The notes: a model not told the origin generated them from the sequence alone. Numbered from the stretch's first letter, positions 11,350 through 22,437 are shown. The stretch: 64,000 bases of DNA from Laccaria trichodermophora (GCA_018417955.1 JACTVC010000001.1:4526001-4590000), one strand, 5' to 3'. Program-made: numbers and translations.

Positions 11350-12110
11350 TTCCCGCCAACACCAAACTTCTTCCCTCTCAACTGCTTCTACAGCCGACTA
11401 GCAACCCGTCTAGGTGTCCTTGTCCCATTCCTGGCCTCGAAATCTCCGACCACCCAAACTTCTCTCCTAGGCCTTCGGGTGTCTGCTCCAACAACTGATC
11501 AAGCAGGTGCTGCTCGGAGACGGACCACGCTTGTTTGTATGTATCCGGTTTTGGTTTAGGCTTTTTCTTTTTTCCCTCTTGTTCCTCTTTTCCGTTGTTC
11601 TTCTCGCGTTGGCGTTCCCGTTGGCGTTGGGAGTTGACTTTACTTGAGGATGGGAAGCCTCGCTTTCCTCCGCGGTCTCTCCTCCTTCTCCTCAGACACT
11701 TGAGGCCTGGCCTTCCTACTCGGTTTCCTCGACCGCTGCACGTTCAAGATGCCGCTCCTAGCTGTAGATGACACCTTAGAACAACTTCTCTTTGTAGGTG
11801 ACGCAGCACAACCCTTTGTTTTGGTGCCACCCACCCGTTGCAGTTGATGTGAGAGCAGGCCAACGACGTGACAGTCTTCCGTCTTCGGCGTTGAAAGCGG
11901 CTGGTTGACTAAACCCGATTTGAGGTTCCTAAAACGGCCAATGTCACTCGGATCCAGCGCAGTGGCAAGGGCGAATTGGGTGGCTATGAATCCGTCTAGC
12001 GCCTTTAAGCTGGTGAAGGATTTAGTTTCCTTTGTGATTGTGAAGGAAGTTGGGAGGGGAGAGATGGAGAAGAGGTGGAGAAGACGGATGAAGTTGACAG
12101 TGTGATGTTA
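11350..12110 (-). pseudogene. Myb/SANT gene fragment 2a
   Basis: Partial copy of the Myb/SANT family. On the minus strand it carries the coiled-coil exon (KALDGFIATQFALA, then LKSGLVN), the basic linker (RKPSRKARPQVSEEKEERP) and the start of the Myb domain (KQAWSVSEQHLLDQLLEQ). The acidic middle section is missing and the frame shifts between segments. A second partial copy (2b) follows immediately upstream of it in gene orientation, so two damaged copies are tandem. It is probably non-functional. Confidence 0.55.
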
Positions 12111-12129
12111 ACGTTGAGCATGAGCTGAA

Positions 12130-13917
12130 CAGTTGACTTGAAGTTGGGAATCCTCGCTTTCTTCGGCTGTCTTTTCCTCGACTGCGGCGCGTTCCCGAGT
12201 ACCGGTCCAGGCCGCGGAGGCATCCCCATCCCCATCGACCCCGCCAGCTCGAACCCATTCACCTCCCCTTCCCCAATATCCACATCCACGCTTTCATGGT
12301 CATCCACATCACGCCTAATGAACACCCCTCCCTCTTCCTCCCCTTTGACCTTCCCCCCTCCCCAGGACGAAGAGGGTACAGAGTCAACGTCAACCCACCC
12401 CACGCCAGCTATTCTTCCATCTCTTCAACTCCATAATCCTCTGCCTCTCAAGTCGTTCCCTCTCACGCGCTTCCTCTTCCCTTCCGGAATCGATTCTTCG
12501 TCTTCACCGTCAGAAAGATCGGCGAAAAGGGTCAACAAAGAATCAACGATGGTCTTTCCCGCACTCTTTACGAGAAACTGGAGGTCCTCCGTCAAATCCA
12601 CCGTCGTCGTCCTACACGTTGGAAGCACATGGCTTTGTGCCCAGTCGAATGGGCGACGCTGTCGTCTATCGAGGTCGTTGTCAGAGGTACGTCACCATCG
12701 TCACACGCACTCTGCTCACCCATCGTCTAATGAGAGCGGACGTTTGTGTGGTTGGAGGGATGTTCCGCTGTGCGTGGGCATGTTGCGCTTGGAGGTTTTG
12801 GGCGAGAACTGGGGCGGGGTCTGCCGAAGGGTAGTGTTAGTAAATTTGTGGCTTGAGAACTTGAGTGGAAAAAGGCGAAGAGAGAAGAGGAAGAAGGGAG
12901 AGAAAAAATTGGCAGAGGAGAAGTTAGAAAAGTAAAGGAGAGATAGGAAGAAGGACGTAAGGAAGAGGGGAAGAGAAAGAAAGACCCACCACACCCCAAA
13001 CACAGCCCAATTACAACTAATACTATACGGAGTATCTCCATCCTACATTCCTCTGCGCGTTCGCTCAGCCGGAAAGAGGGGTCGTCGAGGCGTCTTTTAA
13101 GCCATTCGTGAGGCTATCCGTGCAAAGAACAAAAAAAGAAAAACAGTCAGCGTTGAGGTTCCTTTATTGGTATGTGTTGAGAGCATAGTGCTGTAGGTGC
13201 CATCCGCCGTACAGTTGGTGCCCAAAGTACAACCACTCGCCGTAGGCTAGATGTCTTAGAGCAACCTCTCGCTGTGGGTGACGCACAACCCACTGCTTTG
13301 GTGGCACCCCTTGCAGTTCAGGTGAGAGCAGGGCCAACGAAACGACGACTTACATCTTCGGTGGTAGAAAACAGCGGCTGGTCGTCGACTAAGTCCGATT
13401 TGAGCTCCCTCAAACGGTCAATGTCACCCAGCGTCTGGGCGAGTAGGGCGGATTGGATGGCTATGAATTCGTCTAGCGCCTTTGAGCTGGTGAAGGGCGA
13501 GTTAGTTTTCTTTGTAATAAAGAAAGTGGGGAGCAGTGGGGAGGAGAAAGAGGAGGGTGGATACTCAGAAGACGATTGTGGTCAGCGTGGCATCGTCGTG
13601 GGCAACACAACACAGTTATCAACGTAAATCGCCGTTAAGCTTGCATCACACTTCGTCTTAAGTGAAAAAAAAAAAAAGAAGAAACGTATGCCAAGACGCG
13701 TCTATACTCCATTCGCCTTGATCGTGGCAGTCGTTAGAGTAAAGCGCAATCATCGTTTGCGTTTGAACAAAGGAGCAAGATGGTTTCAAGGAGTCGGGGA
13801 CGATGGGAATAAGGTTCGGGCGGGGTTTGGAATTTAGATGTCCAAGTTGCCGGCATGGCAACGAAGGTCAATCCAATCCACATCGCTGCTTTCTCTCAAT
13901 CGTGCATGCATTTTCTA
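12130..13917 (-). pseudogene. Myb/SANT gene fragment 2b (5' and middle part)
   Basis: On the minus strand the recognisable segments in order are as follows. First, a first-exon-like MHARLRESSDVDW at about 13917. Second, a coiled-coil exon at 13515-13360 (LDEFIAIQSALLAQTLGDID). Third, an exon with LKRRLDDPSFRLSERAEE near 13110-13030. Fourth, an acidic segment at 12670-12425 (TVDLTEDLQFLVKSAGK, then FADLSDGEDEE). Fifth, an acidic-to-basic linker (DIGEGEVNGFELAGSMGMGM) to about 12130. The Myb domain is lost at the 3' end and exon 1 contains stops relative to the copy at 35096. It was probably a transcription or chromatin factor before decay. A long plus-strand frame opposite (12138-12935) is a shadow. 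Confidence 0.5.
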
Positions 13918-14036
13918 AACTTGGTGTAGGCGTGCCACTGCAGACCAGCTTTTTATTGTCCCGATGTTCTATCATTTCTCGGAGCCAAGGACACAATTTT
14001 GGTTGCGCGGACACAGCCGTCTGGGTCCAACTGCCA

Positions 14037-14991
14037 CATCGGGACTTTCACATTTTACTTTTTTCGACTTGTGCAAGTCACTACAAGTCGAAAAAGGCAG
14101 AAAAGCCGCAAGTTAAAAAGCCAGGCCAAATTTTGTGAAAAGCAGCTATTGGCAAGCAAACGAAAAAGTTGAAAAAGTCATAGAAAAGAGCAATCAAGGC
14201 AAAACTAGCAACTAAAGTGCAAATTTACTGAACTACATAGTCTACCCAACTTCATGGAAATCTACCTAGCTTGGAGAGATGCATAGAGAATCTGTCAGAG
14301 GGAAATTTATAAGAGGAAAATTCAAGAATATGGAATGACACACCCGATTGCCTCCTGAACCCGTTGCAATCCATCATCAACAAGTGTCCAAAACACGATG
14401 TGACTGCACGCTATGATTTCAGTAAATGCAGCAGCACCCGCATGGTACATGCAGCAAGCGGGGTAGAGGGGAAGGCTGGTAGATGAGAGTTGAAGAGAAG
14501 AATGTGACGTGGAGGTGTTTGGCTGTATTGATCGAATAATCAACTCACGTGGTGCTACCATCAGCCGCCACGTCGTCATGGTCCGACGTCTCTTCCTTCT
14601 TACCATCACCATCCCTTCGCCAACTTCTGCAACATCCTCAGACTCTGTATGCTGCCAGAGACAACACCACTCCTCAATGCTGTAGCATGACCTATTCCAT
14701 CCATGGACTGCCGGTACAGAGTTCTCCTTCCTTCTCCCATATTGTGTGCCACTCAATTACTTGACAGCTCAGGCCGTTTGTTGCTGAGAATCTGAAGGGA
14801 AGATAGGTCTGAGTGGTGGAGGGGGTTTGAGGTATATTAGTATTGTAGTTTTTTTGTAATCTAAGTGTTTCTTGAGATCTGCTAGGATGTCATATTTTCG
14901 GTAGATTAGCTTTCCGGCTTTTACACTTTTCAGCTGGTTGCAAGCTAAAAAGCAGCTAAAAGCCAGAAAGTAAATTGTTAACTTGCTGATG
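14037..14991. mobile_element. 955-bp inverted-repeat element in a duplicated promoter
   Basis: Comparison with the uninterrupted copy near 35,215 (CTGCCAGTGAATATCTT) shows an insertion flanked by the dinucleotide CA (14035-14036 and 14992-14993). The ends form an imperfect terminal inverted repeat, CATCGGGAC... against CATCAGCAAG..., with TTTACTTT shared further in. Subterminal regions are rich in AAAAGCC and AGCTAAAAG motifs and contain a palindrome TCGACTTG...CAAGTCGA. No transposase frame is visible. It is a non-autonomous element of unknown superfamily. Confidence 0.65.
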
Positions 14992-15146
14992 CAGTGAATA
15001 TCTTTGTGATCGATAAATGGCTTCTTCGTCCGCCAAGACGTTCCTACACGCACAGGCTTCATATGGGAATCCTGGGATATAATGATTATCATCGCCTCGC
15101 CCTTCCTGGGCTGGCCGCTCTTTTCTTCCTGCTCCAAACCACTCTG
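14992..15146 (+). promoter_or_regulatory. Orphan promoter/leader of a lost four-helix membrane gene
   Basis: This segment matches 35215-35375, the leader of the intact membrane-protein gene C (shared GGCTTCTTCGTCCGCCAAGA and TATAATGATTATCATC). The match ends just before where the start codon should be. The sequence then switches to the 3' flank of an F-box copy, so the gene itself is deleted. Confidence 0.65.
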
Positions 15147-15300
15147 CAAGCGAAGGGTTTTGGGTGCTACTACATATTTAACTACCAGAGTACAGTTGTG
15201 AAGTACTGGTTCTTAATTTTATGTAGTTGTATAATCGGCATGACACGGTTTAATAGTAGAGGTGATTCAAGATAGCATCAACACCGAGGTAGCAAGAAAA
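15147..15300. repeat. F-box 3' flank, duplicated
   Basis: About 150 bp nearly identical to 23438-23600 (shared GGGTGCTACTACAT, then CCAGAGTACAGTTGTGAAG). It lies downstream of F-box copies 2 and 4 in both places and marks one edge of the duplicated module. Confidence 0.75.
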
Positions 15301-15352
15301 AAAGAGAGAAGTGTTAACGTCCATGATTTGGAGCAGAAGAGGAACAGAAATA

Positions 15353-16855
15353 TTACTTCACAGGCCGCTGGTAGGTTTCCACCCCTACAATGATCAACTG
15401 CAACTCTGGACACGAGTCCCACAATGCATCCACTCTCCAGGTCCATATGTTCGGGTCTGGGGAAACCACCTGCTTTAAATCCAGCTCTTGAACGCACGGA
15501 AACATGTCTGATACCCAATAAAAAAAGCTGTCGCACACCTTTGAGGAAATGGGTATTCCAAACCTGACAATCTCCAGTATTTTCACGCAATCCAAAGAAT
15601 ATGGTTTTGATCTGGCCATGTAAAACTATCGTGTAAGAGCAAACTGTTTCGAAAATTCAATGGAAAGGTGGATTGTCCTTCTCTTATGATCTGCCAAGTT
15701 TGAAAAGAAATTCTTCATAGCTGAGTACTGGGTGGCTTTGAGCTCCAGATACGGCATCAATGCGATGGAGCGTAGATGTGGGAATAAGTCTCCTTGACAG
15801 GAAAGGAATACTGAAAGGTAATCGGGGTCTCCGCTGATCACTTCAAGGCAAGGAAGAAAGCCCTTCAGGGGCATGATTGGTTCTTAAGTTGGAATATTGT
15901 CGGATAGGTTGAGGTGGGTTATACTTGAATGATGCAGCAAGAATGCTGAAAAGTCGCGGAAATCGATCTTGGAATTCCGAAGCTTAAATTCGGATAGGAG
16001 AGACATGGAAAGTAGGGGCAATATGTTGGACCAATCTGAGATACGGAGGCTTGAGCACCCTAAAGATAATTTGGTAAGGTATCCGCCATTTAGAAATCAT
16101 AAGGTATGCGGAAAGCATGTTTCATGGAAAGGGAGGGGAGAGTCTATCTCAAAACTTTTGAGTTCTCGGGGTGCACCGAAATATATGCCAGTGTTGGGGA
16201 TCTCCATTTCCGGTGCGCCAGTCTGGCGATTGGGCTGAATACCAGTACCACCAAAAAAGTGGTTCTTGAGTCTGCCAAAAATGGGAAATTCACTTTTTTG
16301 CGTCTCAGGAATGGGGGTGAAAGGCTTGAATGGGGGTTGTGGTGGGGGTTGTGGTGAACCCGTGATAGTCAAGCTTGCCAGTGCCATCTTTTCCGAGGAA
16401 GTCCCGACCAACGAAGCCAGCGGTTTGTACCAATCTTTCAAGTGCCAGTGGCTGGACTGTATGATTGGCAGGAAGTCGAAATGGAGGGCAATATGACTGA
16501 CAGCGTTGGCGTGAAAAATAAGCCTGTGGATGCTTGCAATTTCCTCACCGGCCAACTTGGTTACAGGGGCGTATTCAATTCCGTGGAATGAAGCTTGAAA
16601 TATCTCCTTGACGTCGTGTAAATCTTCCTCTTTCATTGCGACTGAACTAGAGTTCTTGTAGATACGAAGGAAGCCTTTGGACGCTAATGCGCGCAGTACA
16701 GGAAGTTGGCGCTCCAGGACAAAAACCTGACATATGCCATGGAGACGGCGGCAAGTCATTCCCAAGCAGGCAATAGTAGTAGCATCTGTGGAGTTGTCTG
16801 AATGGATGATCTCCATGATCAGTTCCGTTGGAAGATCAAGAATAGAAGCCAGCAT
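15353..16855 (-). pseudogene. F-box-like copy 2, three nonsense mutations
   Basis: Full-length paralogue of the F-box genes, from MLASILDLPTELIM at 16855 to YQRPVK at 15353, in one continuous alignment frame with three in-frame stops. They lie after CFPHTL (near 16100; the other copies have Arg), within DNIPT*EPIMP (near 15884; copy 4 has Ser) and before FYMARSK (near 15628; copy 4 has Trp). No frameshift was seen, so decay is recent and by point changes. If translated, it would give about 250 residues comprising the F-box-like region and part of the repeats. Nearest relative in the window is the split copy 4. Confidence 0.85.
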
Positions 16856-17084
16856 GCTAAAAGTATGAGGTAGGCTGACGAGAAGGTATTGCAACGGTGA
16901 ACTCACCTAGCGGATCAAGAGAGAGAATGAAAACGAGCGCCGAGCACAGAACACATGACATTCCTGATTGTGGCCCAAGGCTGTGCCGATTTTTATGAGC
17001 AGGACATAGAAACTAGAGGCTAAATTTTTAGATTCCAGCTCTAGGGATTGAGGCCTCCAACAAGTAAGCTAGGACTGAATCTGC

Positions 17085-18083
17085 CTCAATCGCTTTGTCG
17101 CAGAGTGAACTGAACATGTGCAACAAACTTTATTTTCTCAAAATACCAATTGGCAACCTGTGTCCTCGTCCTAATCATGGCTCTCGGAGTCTTCTGCCAC
17201 CTAAACCTCTCTCCTCCAGGTACTTATCTGCTCAAACAACCCTTCAGACAGGTGCTGCTCGAAGACGGACCACGCCTGTTTGCGCGTATCCGGTTTTGGA
17301 TTAGTCATTTTCTTCTTTCCCTGGGTGTTGGTCTTCTCTTTTGCATTGGACTTCCCTTTGGCGTCGGGTTGGGATACCTCGCTTTCTTCGGTGGTCTCTC
17401 CTACTCTTCCTCCTCCTCCTCCTCGGAAGACCCTGAGGCCTGGCCTTCCTACTCTGTTTCCTTGACCGCGATGCATTCATGAGTACCAGTCCGGGTGGCG
17501 GAGGCATTCCCATCCCCATCGACCCCGGCAGCTCGAACCAATTCAACTCCCTATCCCCAACACCCACATCCATGCTTTCGTCATCATCCACATCACGCCT
17601 AATCCTCCTCCCCTGAACCTTCCCCCCTCAGGACAAAGAGGGTACAGAGTCAACCCACCCCACACCAGCTAATCTTCCATCCCTTCAACTCCATAATCCT
17701 CTCCCTCTCAATTCGTTCCCTCTTGTGCCCTTCCTCTTCCCTTCCGCAATCAATTCTTTGTCTTCACCGTCAGAAAGATTAGCGAAAAGGGCCAACACAT
17801 GATCAATGATGGTCTTTCCCGCCCTCTTTACAAGAAGCTGGAGGTCCTCCGTCAAATCCACCGTCGTCGTCCTACACGTTGGAAGCACGGGACTTTGTGC
17901 CCAGTTGAATGGGTGACGCTGTTGTCTATCGAGGTCATTGTCAGAGGTAAGTCACCATCGTCACACGCACTCTGCTCACCCATCGTCTAATGAGGGTGGA
18001 CGTTTGTGGGGTTGGAGGGATGTTCTGCTGTGCGTGGGCATGTTGCGCTTGGAGGTTTTGGGCAAGAAGTGGGGCGGAGTCTG
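17085..18083 (-). pseudogene. Myb/SANT gene fragment 3
   Basis: Middle and 3' part of the family. It shows an acidic segment (TVDLTEDLQLLVKRAGK, then ANLSDGEDKE), the linker WFELPGSMGMGMPPPPG, a basic stretch, and a Myb domain start (QAWSVFEQHLSEGLFEQ). A degraded end then keeps TQVANWYFEKIKF where the copy at 21590 has PRQIASRVQKYFEKLKF. Frame changes occur in the basic/acidic linker near 17430. Its upstream part is missing because the sequence joins directly to the truncated PBDC1 copy at about 18,090. Confidence 0.55.
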
Positions 18084-19047
18084 CTAACAGGTCACACCAA
18101 AAATCGTATTAGTCTCCCCATAATCGTCCTCCGCGTTCGTACGGATGAGAGAACCAAAGTTGTAATATTGGATTTTGTCTTTGTACCTGTTAGTTATCGC
18201 GTTAGCATTAGCATTCTTTGTTCAACGCTGAGGAAGAGGAAGAGATGGGTTGTGGAGGGTTGTCGGTGGAGGGGCAGAGTGACGGAATCCCATCTACAAC
18301 GACCATGGCCGCTCAAGAATGACAGTCAAGGGTGCATCTCGAACGATCACCAACCCCAAAGTCGACAGCAAAGCCCTGATCCAAAAAGCCAACTCACGAC
18401 TCAATAAAAACGCGCCACCGTTCCTTTCCCTGTGGAGACTTCATCCGCTCTTCATCTAGCTTGATGAGTTTGTCGTATGGCGGGACGAAGAGTTCTGGGA
18501 AAGAGGATTGGGCGTGTTCGTAGATTTCGTTGTCTAGTCTGGTTAGTGTGGGGTGATTAGTTGGGTTGTTGAGGGAGGAAAGAAGGGGAGAAGGAGGGAG
18601 AAGGGAAAAGGGTAAACAGCAAAGACCGAAGGAGGACGCAATGCAGGAGGATGGGTTGATTGACGGTGGACAAGGGAGAGCGGGAGAGAAAGAACAAGGA
18701 GAGCGAACAAATAAGGCACACAACGAACTTTGTCAACTTCAAATCGCGCGAATTCATGATCTCCAATAGATTCCAGTACGTCTACGTTTCTCAATCAGTC
18801 AAAACGAGCGAGCGCGTGAGTGTGCAATAGAAGATACGCACCTGAGCCTGTTCCACGGCTTTCACTGCAAACCTTTTCACCACATTCACTTTTGCAGAAG
18901 GAAGGATGGACGATGGGGAGACTCACTGTTTCTCGATCTACAGAGAAAACATGTGGATTGGTTGAATGAATGAAAAGAGTTGAGAGGAGGGAAAGGACGT
19001 ACCTCAACGAGATTCTGGGCATTGTTCGCATTGAATTTGCCTGCCAT
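18084..19047 (-). pseudogene. Truncated PBDC1 copy joined to a Myb/SANT fragment
   Basis: Exons 1-6 are recognisable with the same splice sites as the complete gene: exon 1 19047-19003 (MAGKFNANNAQNLVE), the tiny second exon near 18925, exon 3 near 18871-18841 (FAVKAVEQAQ), exon 4, exon 5 (DNEIYEHAQSSFPELF to RWRVFIES) and exon 6 18186-18098 (YNFGSLIRTNAEDDYGE). After the exon 6 donor the match to PBDC1 ends and Myb/SANT sequence begins. Exons 7-9, with the conserved FYAFEIARN segment, are lost. Read-through would stop at 18084 after about 127 residues against 172. It could still be expressed but is unlikely to fold normally. Confidence 0.85.
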
Positions 19048-19094
19048 TGTGGGGTGGATTAGAGATGTGATTGGGTAGTACGAGTGTGTAAGTA

Positions 19095-19626
19095 TGGTGC
19101 ACGTCACCTAGCCACCGCTACTTTGGACAGCGGCCAAATTGGTGGAGGAATTTTTTTTTTGCAATACCCCAGTGGGGCGCCACAGGCAATTTTCTTTTGA
19201 CTTGGAAGATGCATTTACACAGTTTTTGCACGATTTTGAGATGCATAATAGCATATCTCAGGGAAATATTATACATTAAACTTTCATGAAGGAAAATTTA
19301 GTATTATTCCCAGTCAAGGGTGGCTGAAATGACCTCAGATCCATTGTACATACAGTTTCGCATCTTCTGGAACCAGAACATACCAAGAACATACTGAGGT
19401 AGAGAGGATAAGATATGCCATTTTCGGACAATATTACGTAAGCTGGCCAAATTGGGCTTGTGAATATTTATAACTCCCTCAATTTTGAATATTTTGCCAA
19501 ACCATCTGACAGTTTTGTTCTTTCAATCAAATGCATCACTTTTGTAAAAGGAATCAGGAAAGGGGTCAGATTTGGACTGTCAATATCCTTTGTACAAAAG
19601 TAGTGGTGACTAGGTGACGTGCACCA
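19095..19626. mobile_element. 532-bp MITE with TA target duplication
   Basis: Terminal inverted repeats of about 30 bp start TGGTGCACGTCACCTAG at both ends and continue with CACCnCTACTTT. Flanking TA dinucleotides lie at 19093-19094 and 19627-19628. The same promoter region upstream of the complete PBDC1 (near 8980) lacks the insertion, confirming it. The AT-rich interior has no transposase. TA duplication suggests mobilisation by a Tc1/mariner-type enzyme, an inference. Confidence 0.85.
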
Positions 19627-19871
19627 TAGGTGTGGTGTGGCTATGTGTGATCTGGAGATGGAGGTTTGATGGAGATCATATATGCTGTTCACGATTATCA
19701 CTATCTCATTATCTTATCAAAATCTTGTAAAATACCCCACAGATCGCAAACTAATACTCCTCGAGTCTTGACACCAAACTTCTAACTTACATACTAAATT
19801 TGCCTGTCATTGAATTTTGTCGTGGGGTGAACTATGAGTGAGTCCATTATCTTATCAAAATCTCTTCCTTC

Positions 19872-20268
19872 CAAGGGGGTGGCGGAATGTGGAAAAGAGA
19901 CCAACACTCGTTATTCTTTTTTCAGAGTTCCGCTTGACACCCCCCACCATCTACCTTCCTAATAAAGTATGTTTTTCCCATACTATGTTTTTTTTTTTTT
20001 TTTGAATTCATAAAATTCACAGAAAATTTACATGTAACAAGTAAATTCGTGCGGAGTGTATTAGGGTGTGTCGAGACTTGAGACTCAACGTAGACAGTAT
20101 GTCGCCACATCAGGTTTGTGATTGATTTGAACTGTCGCATGTCAGCGCTCATCCATGGAACATGAAAATTTGAAATTGACGGGGGTCACTTTTTTTTTCG
20201 GCCTGCGGCCGGACACCCCCCCCCCCCCCCAACCCTTGGTTCGGGATCCACGTCCCGCTACCCCCTTG
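19872..20268. mobile_element. 397-bp hAT-like MITE at a rearrangement breakpoint
   Basis: Ends are CAAGGGGGTGGCGGAATGTGG and the inverted CAAGGGGGTAGCGGGACGTGG (18 of 21 matches). The inner right arm contains the palindrome CGGCCTGCGGCCG next to runs of T and C. The same terminus and palindrome occur in the 792-bp element at 29100, so both belong to one family. Flanking octamers differ (CTTCCTTC and CTCTGGCT), so there is no target duplication. The right flank is F-box copy 3; the left flank is sequence normally found downstream of a Myb/SANT copy. Confidence 0.75.
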
Positions 20269-21313
20269 CTCTGGCTGGAAAGTAATCCTGAAAGATAATC
20301 GGGATTTCCACTGATTACTTCCAGGCGAGGCAGAAAGCCCTTCTGGGGCACGATTGGTCCTATTGGACTACTGCAAGATAGGTTGAGGTGGGTTATGCTT
20401 GAATGACGCAGCAAGAATGGTGAAAGGTCGCGGAAAGCAATGTCGGAATCCCCGACATTGAATTCAGATAGGAGAGGCATGGACAGTAAGGGCAATATGT
20501 GACTCCAATCCGACATATAAAGTCTTGTGTTCAAGAGAGATAATTTAGTAAGGTATCCACCATTCAGAGCTTGCAAGGTCTCCGGAAGGCATGCTCCACA
20601 GAAAGGGAGGGGAGAGTCTATCTCAAAACTTTTGAGTCCTCGGGGTGTACTGAAACATACCCCCGTGTTGGGCAGTCTCTCTCTTTCCGGTGCGCCAACC
20701 TGGCCAGTACCGATACCACCTGACCGCGTTTTATGAGCAAAAAAGCGGTCCTTAAGTGGGCTCAAAAAGGAAAAATAGTTTTTTACAGGACTTGATGGCG
20801 TTTTTGGGATGGGTAGGGGGGTGAAGTAGCTGTGTGGTAAAGCCCTGATAGTCAAGCCTGCCATATCCTTCTCTGACGAAACCCTGATCAACGAAGCCAG
20901 CAGTTTGTACTAATTTTCTTCCTCCAGTAAATCGAGATTGATGTTAATATGACCAACAGCGTTGGCATGAAAAATAAGTCCGTGGACGCTTGCGTTGTCC
21001 TGGACGGTGAAGGTTACAGGGGCGTATTCGATTTTGTGGAATGAAGCTTGAAATATCTCCTTCACATCGTCTAAATCTTCATCTTTCATTGCGATTGAAC
21101 CAGAGTTCTTGTAGATGAAGAGGCGACGTCTTCTCATTAATGCGCGCAGTACAGGAAGTTGGCGTTCCAGGACAAGAACCTGACATATATTACGCCAAGA
21201 CGGCGACAAGTCATTCCCAGGCAGGTGATGGTAACGGTAATATCTGTAGAGTTGTTTGAATGGATGATCTCCAGGATGAGTTCCATTGGAAGGTCAAGAA
21301 TAGAAGCCGGCAT
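20269..21313 (-). pseudogene. F-box-like copy 3, truncated and frameshifted
   Basis: Starts MPASILDLPMELILEI at 21313. After CRRLG a 2-nt net insertion changes frame near 21190, where intact copies read CRRLHGICQV. The frame resumes through ERQLPVLRALM, stops at LLEEEN* near 20912 (TAG where intact copies have Trp) and continues through KSFEIDSPLPF and NGGYLTKLSL. The alignment ends abruptly at the inverted-repeat element at 20268 after SGLLSSQ, so about the last 165 residues are missing. It is closest to the intact copy at 36291 (shared MRRRRLFIYKNS-type and PKTPSSPVK segments). Confidence 0.85.
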
Positions 21314-21447
21314 GCCACTAATATGAGGTAGGCTGATGAGAAGATATTACAATGGTGAACCCCTAGTGGATCGACAGAGAGAAGGGTGAAACTCCCTGTC
21401 TCACAAGCTTGCAAGGCTAACTCTGTTAGTCTACATACATACATAGC

Positions 21448-21481
<34 letters not shown>
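21448..21481. repeat. CT microsatellite
   Basis: Thirty-four bases of CT repeat with one interruption, in the 5' flank of F-box copy 3. It sits beside a short ACAT repeat. Confidence 0.9.
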
Positions 21482-21589
21482 AGCTCCACCAAAAAAAGCA
21501 AAAAAAACGAGCGCAGAACATGTGACATTCCTGATCTGGCCCAAGGCTGTGCTGATTTTTATGGGCAGGCCGTGGAAACTTGAGGTTTA

Positions 21590-22437
21590 TTTTTTGGATT
21601 CTAGGGATTGATGTGGACTGAACCAAGAGTGAACTGAAGATGTGAGTGGGTCCATTATCTTATCAAAATCTCCTCCTAAAATACCCCACAGATCACAAGA
21701 CCCCTCAACACCAAACTTCAACTTCTCAAAATACTTCTGCACCCGACTAGCAATCTGCCTAGGCGTGCTCGTGCCATTCATGTCTCTCAAACTTCCTACT
21801 CGGTTTCCTCGATCGCGGCGCGTGCTCACATCCCCATCCCCATCGACCCTGCCAGCTCACTCCCACTCTCGCTCCCTATTGCGCGCCTCGTCTCGCTCTT
21901 TCTTCCCCTCCGCAGTTGACTCTTCAGCTTCATCGTCAGAGGTCAGCGGAGAGGGCCAACACGGGATCCTCGGTTTCCTCGACCTTGAGTACCGTACAGG
22001 CGGCGGAGGCAAGGTGCCACCCTTAGCCCTAGGGTAGATACCGACCCTTTAGAGCAACTTGAAGTTCATGCTGTAGTGACGCAGCACAACCCTTTGCTTT
22101 GGTGCCATCTACCCCTTGCAGTCGATGTGAGAGCAGGCCAACGACATGACAGACTTCCGACTTCAAGCTCGGCGTTGGAAAGTGGCGGGTGGTCATTGAC
22201 TAAACCCGATTTGAGCTCCCTCAAACGGTCAATGTCATGCAGCGTTTGGGCGAGAGGGGCTGATCGGGTGGCTTTAAATCCTTCTAGCACCTTTAAGTTG
22301 TTGAAGGAGGGGATTTCAATTTAGGGGTCAGGGTCCTGGTGGTTGGAAAGGCTGAGGCGGGGCGAGGCATGGCGGCGACGAAGGTCAATACAACCTGGCA
22401 CGCCCCGATCACTGCTTTCTCTGGATCATGCTTGGTG
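21590..22437 (-). pseudogene. Myb/SANT gene fragment 5
   Basis: Contains the best-preserved third helix of the Myb domain, TPRQIASRVQKYFEKLKFGV near 21700. This is the recognition signature shared with ZZZ3-type Myb proteins. Upstream lies a coiled-coil exon near 22290-22180 (LAQTLHDIDRLRELKSG) and a first-exon-like remnant near 22437. The acidic middle region is missing, and the part before the third helix is replaced by a short basic frame. It is likely a deletion derivative. Confidence 0.5.

Noticed and set aside
12138..12935. 265-codon open frame on the plus strand
   Set aside because: It lies opposite a Myb/SANT copy; its Pro/Ser-rich sequence is the complement of acidic and basic linkers, and the equivalent frame is not kept in the copies at 17300 or 31500.
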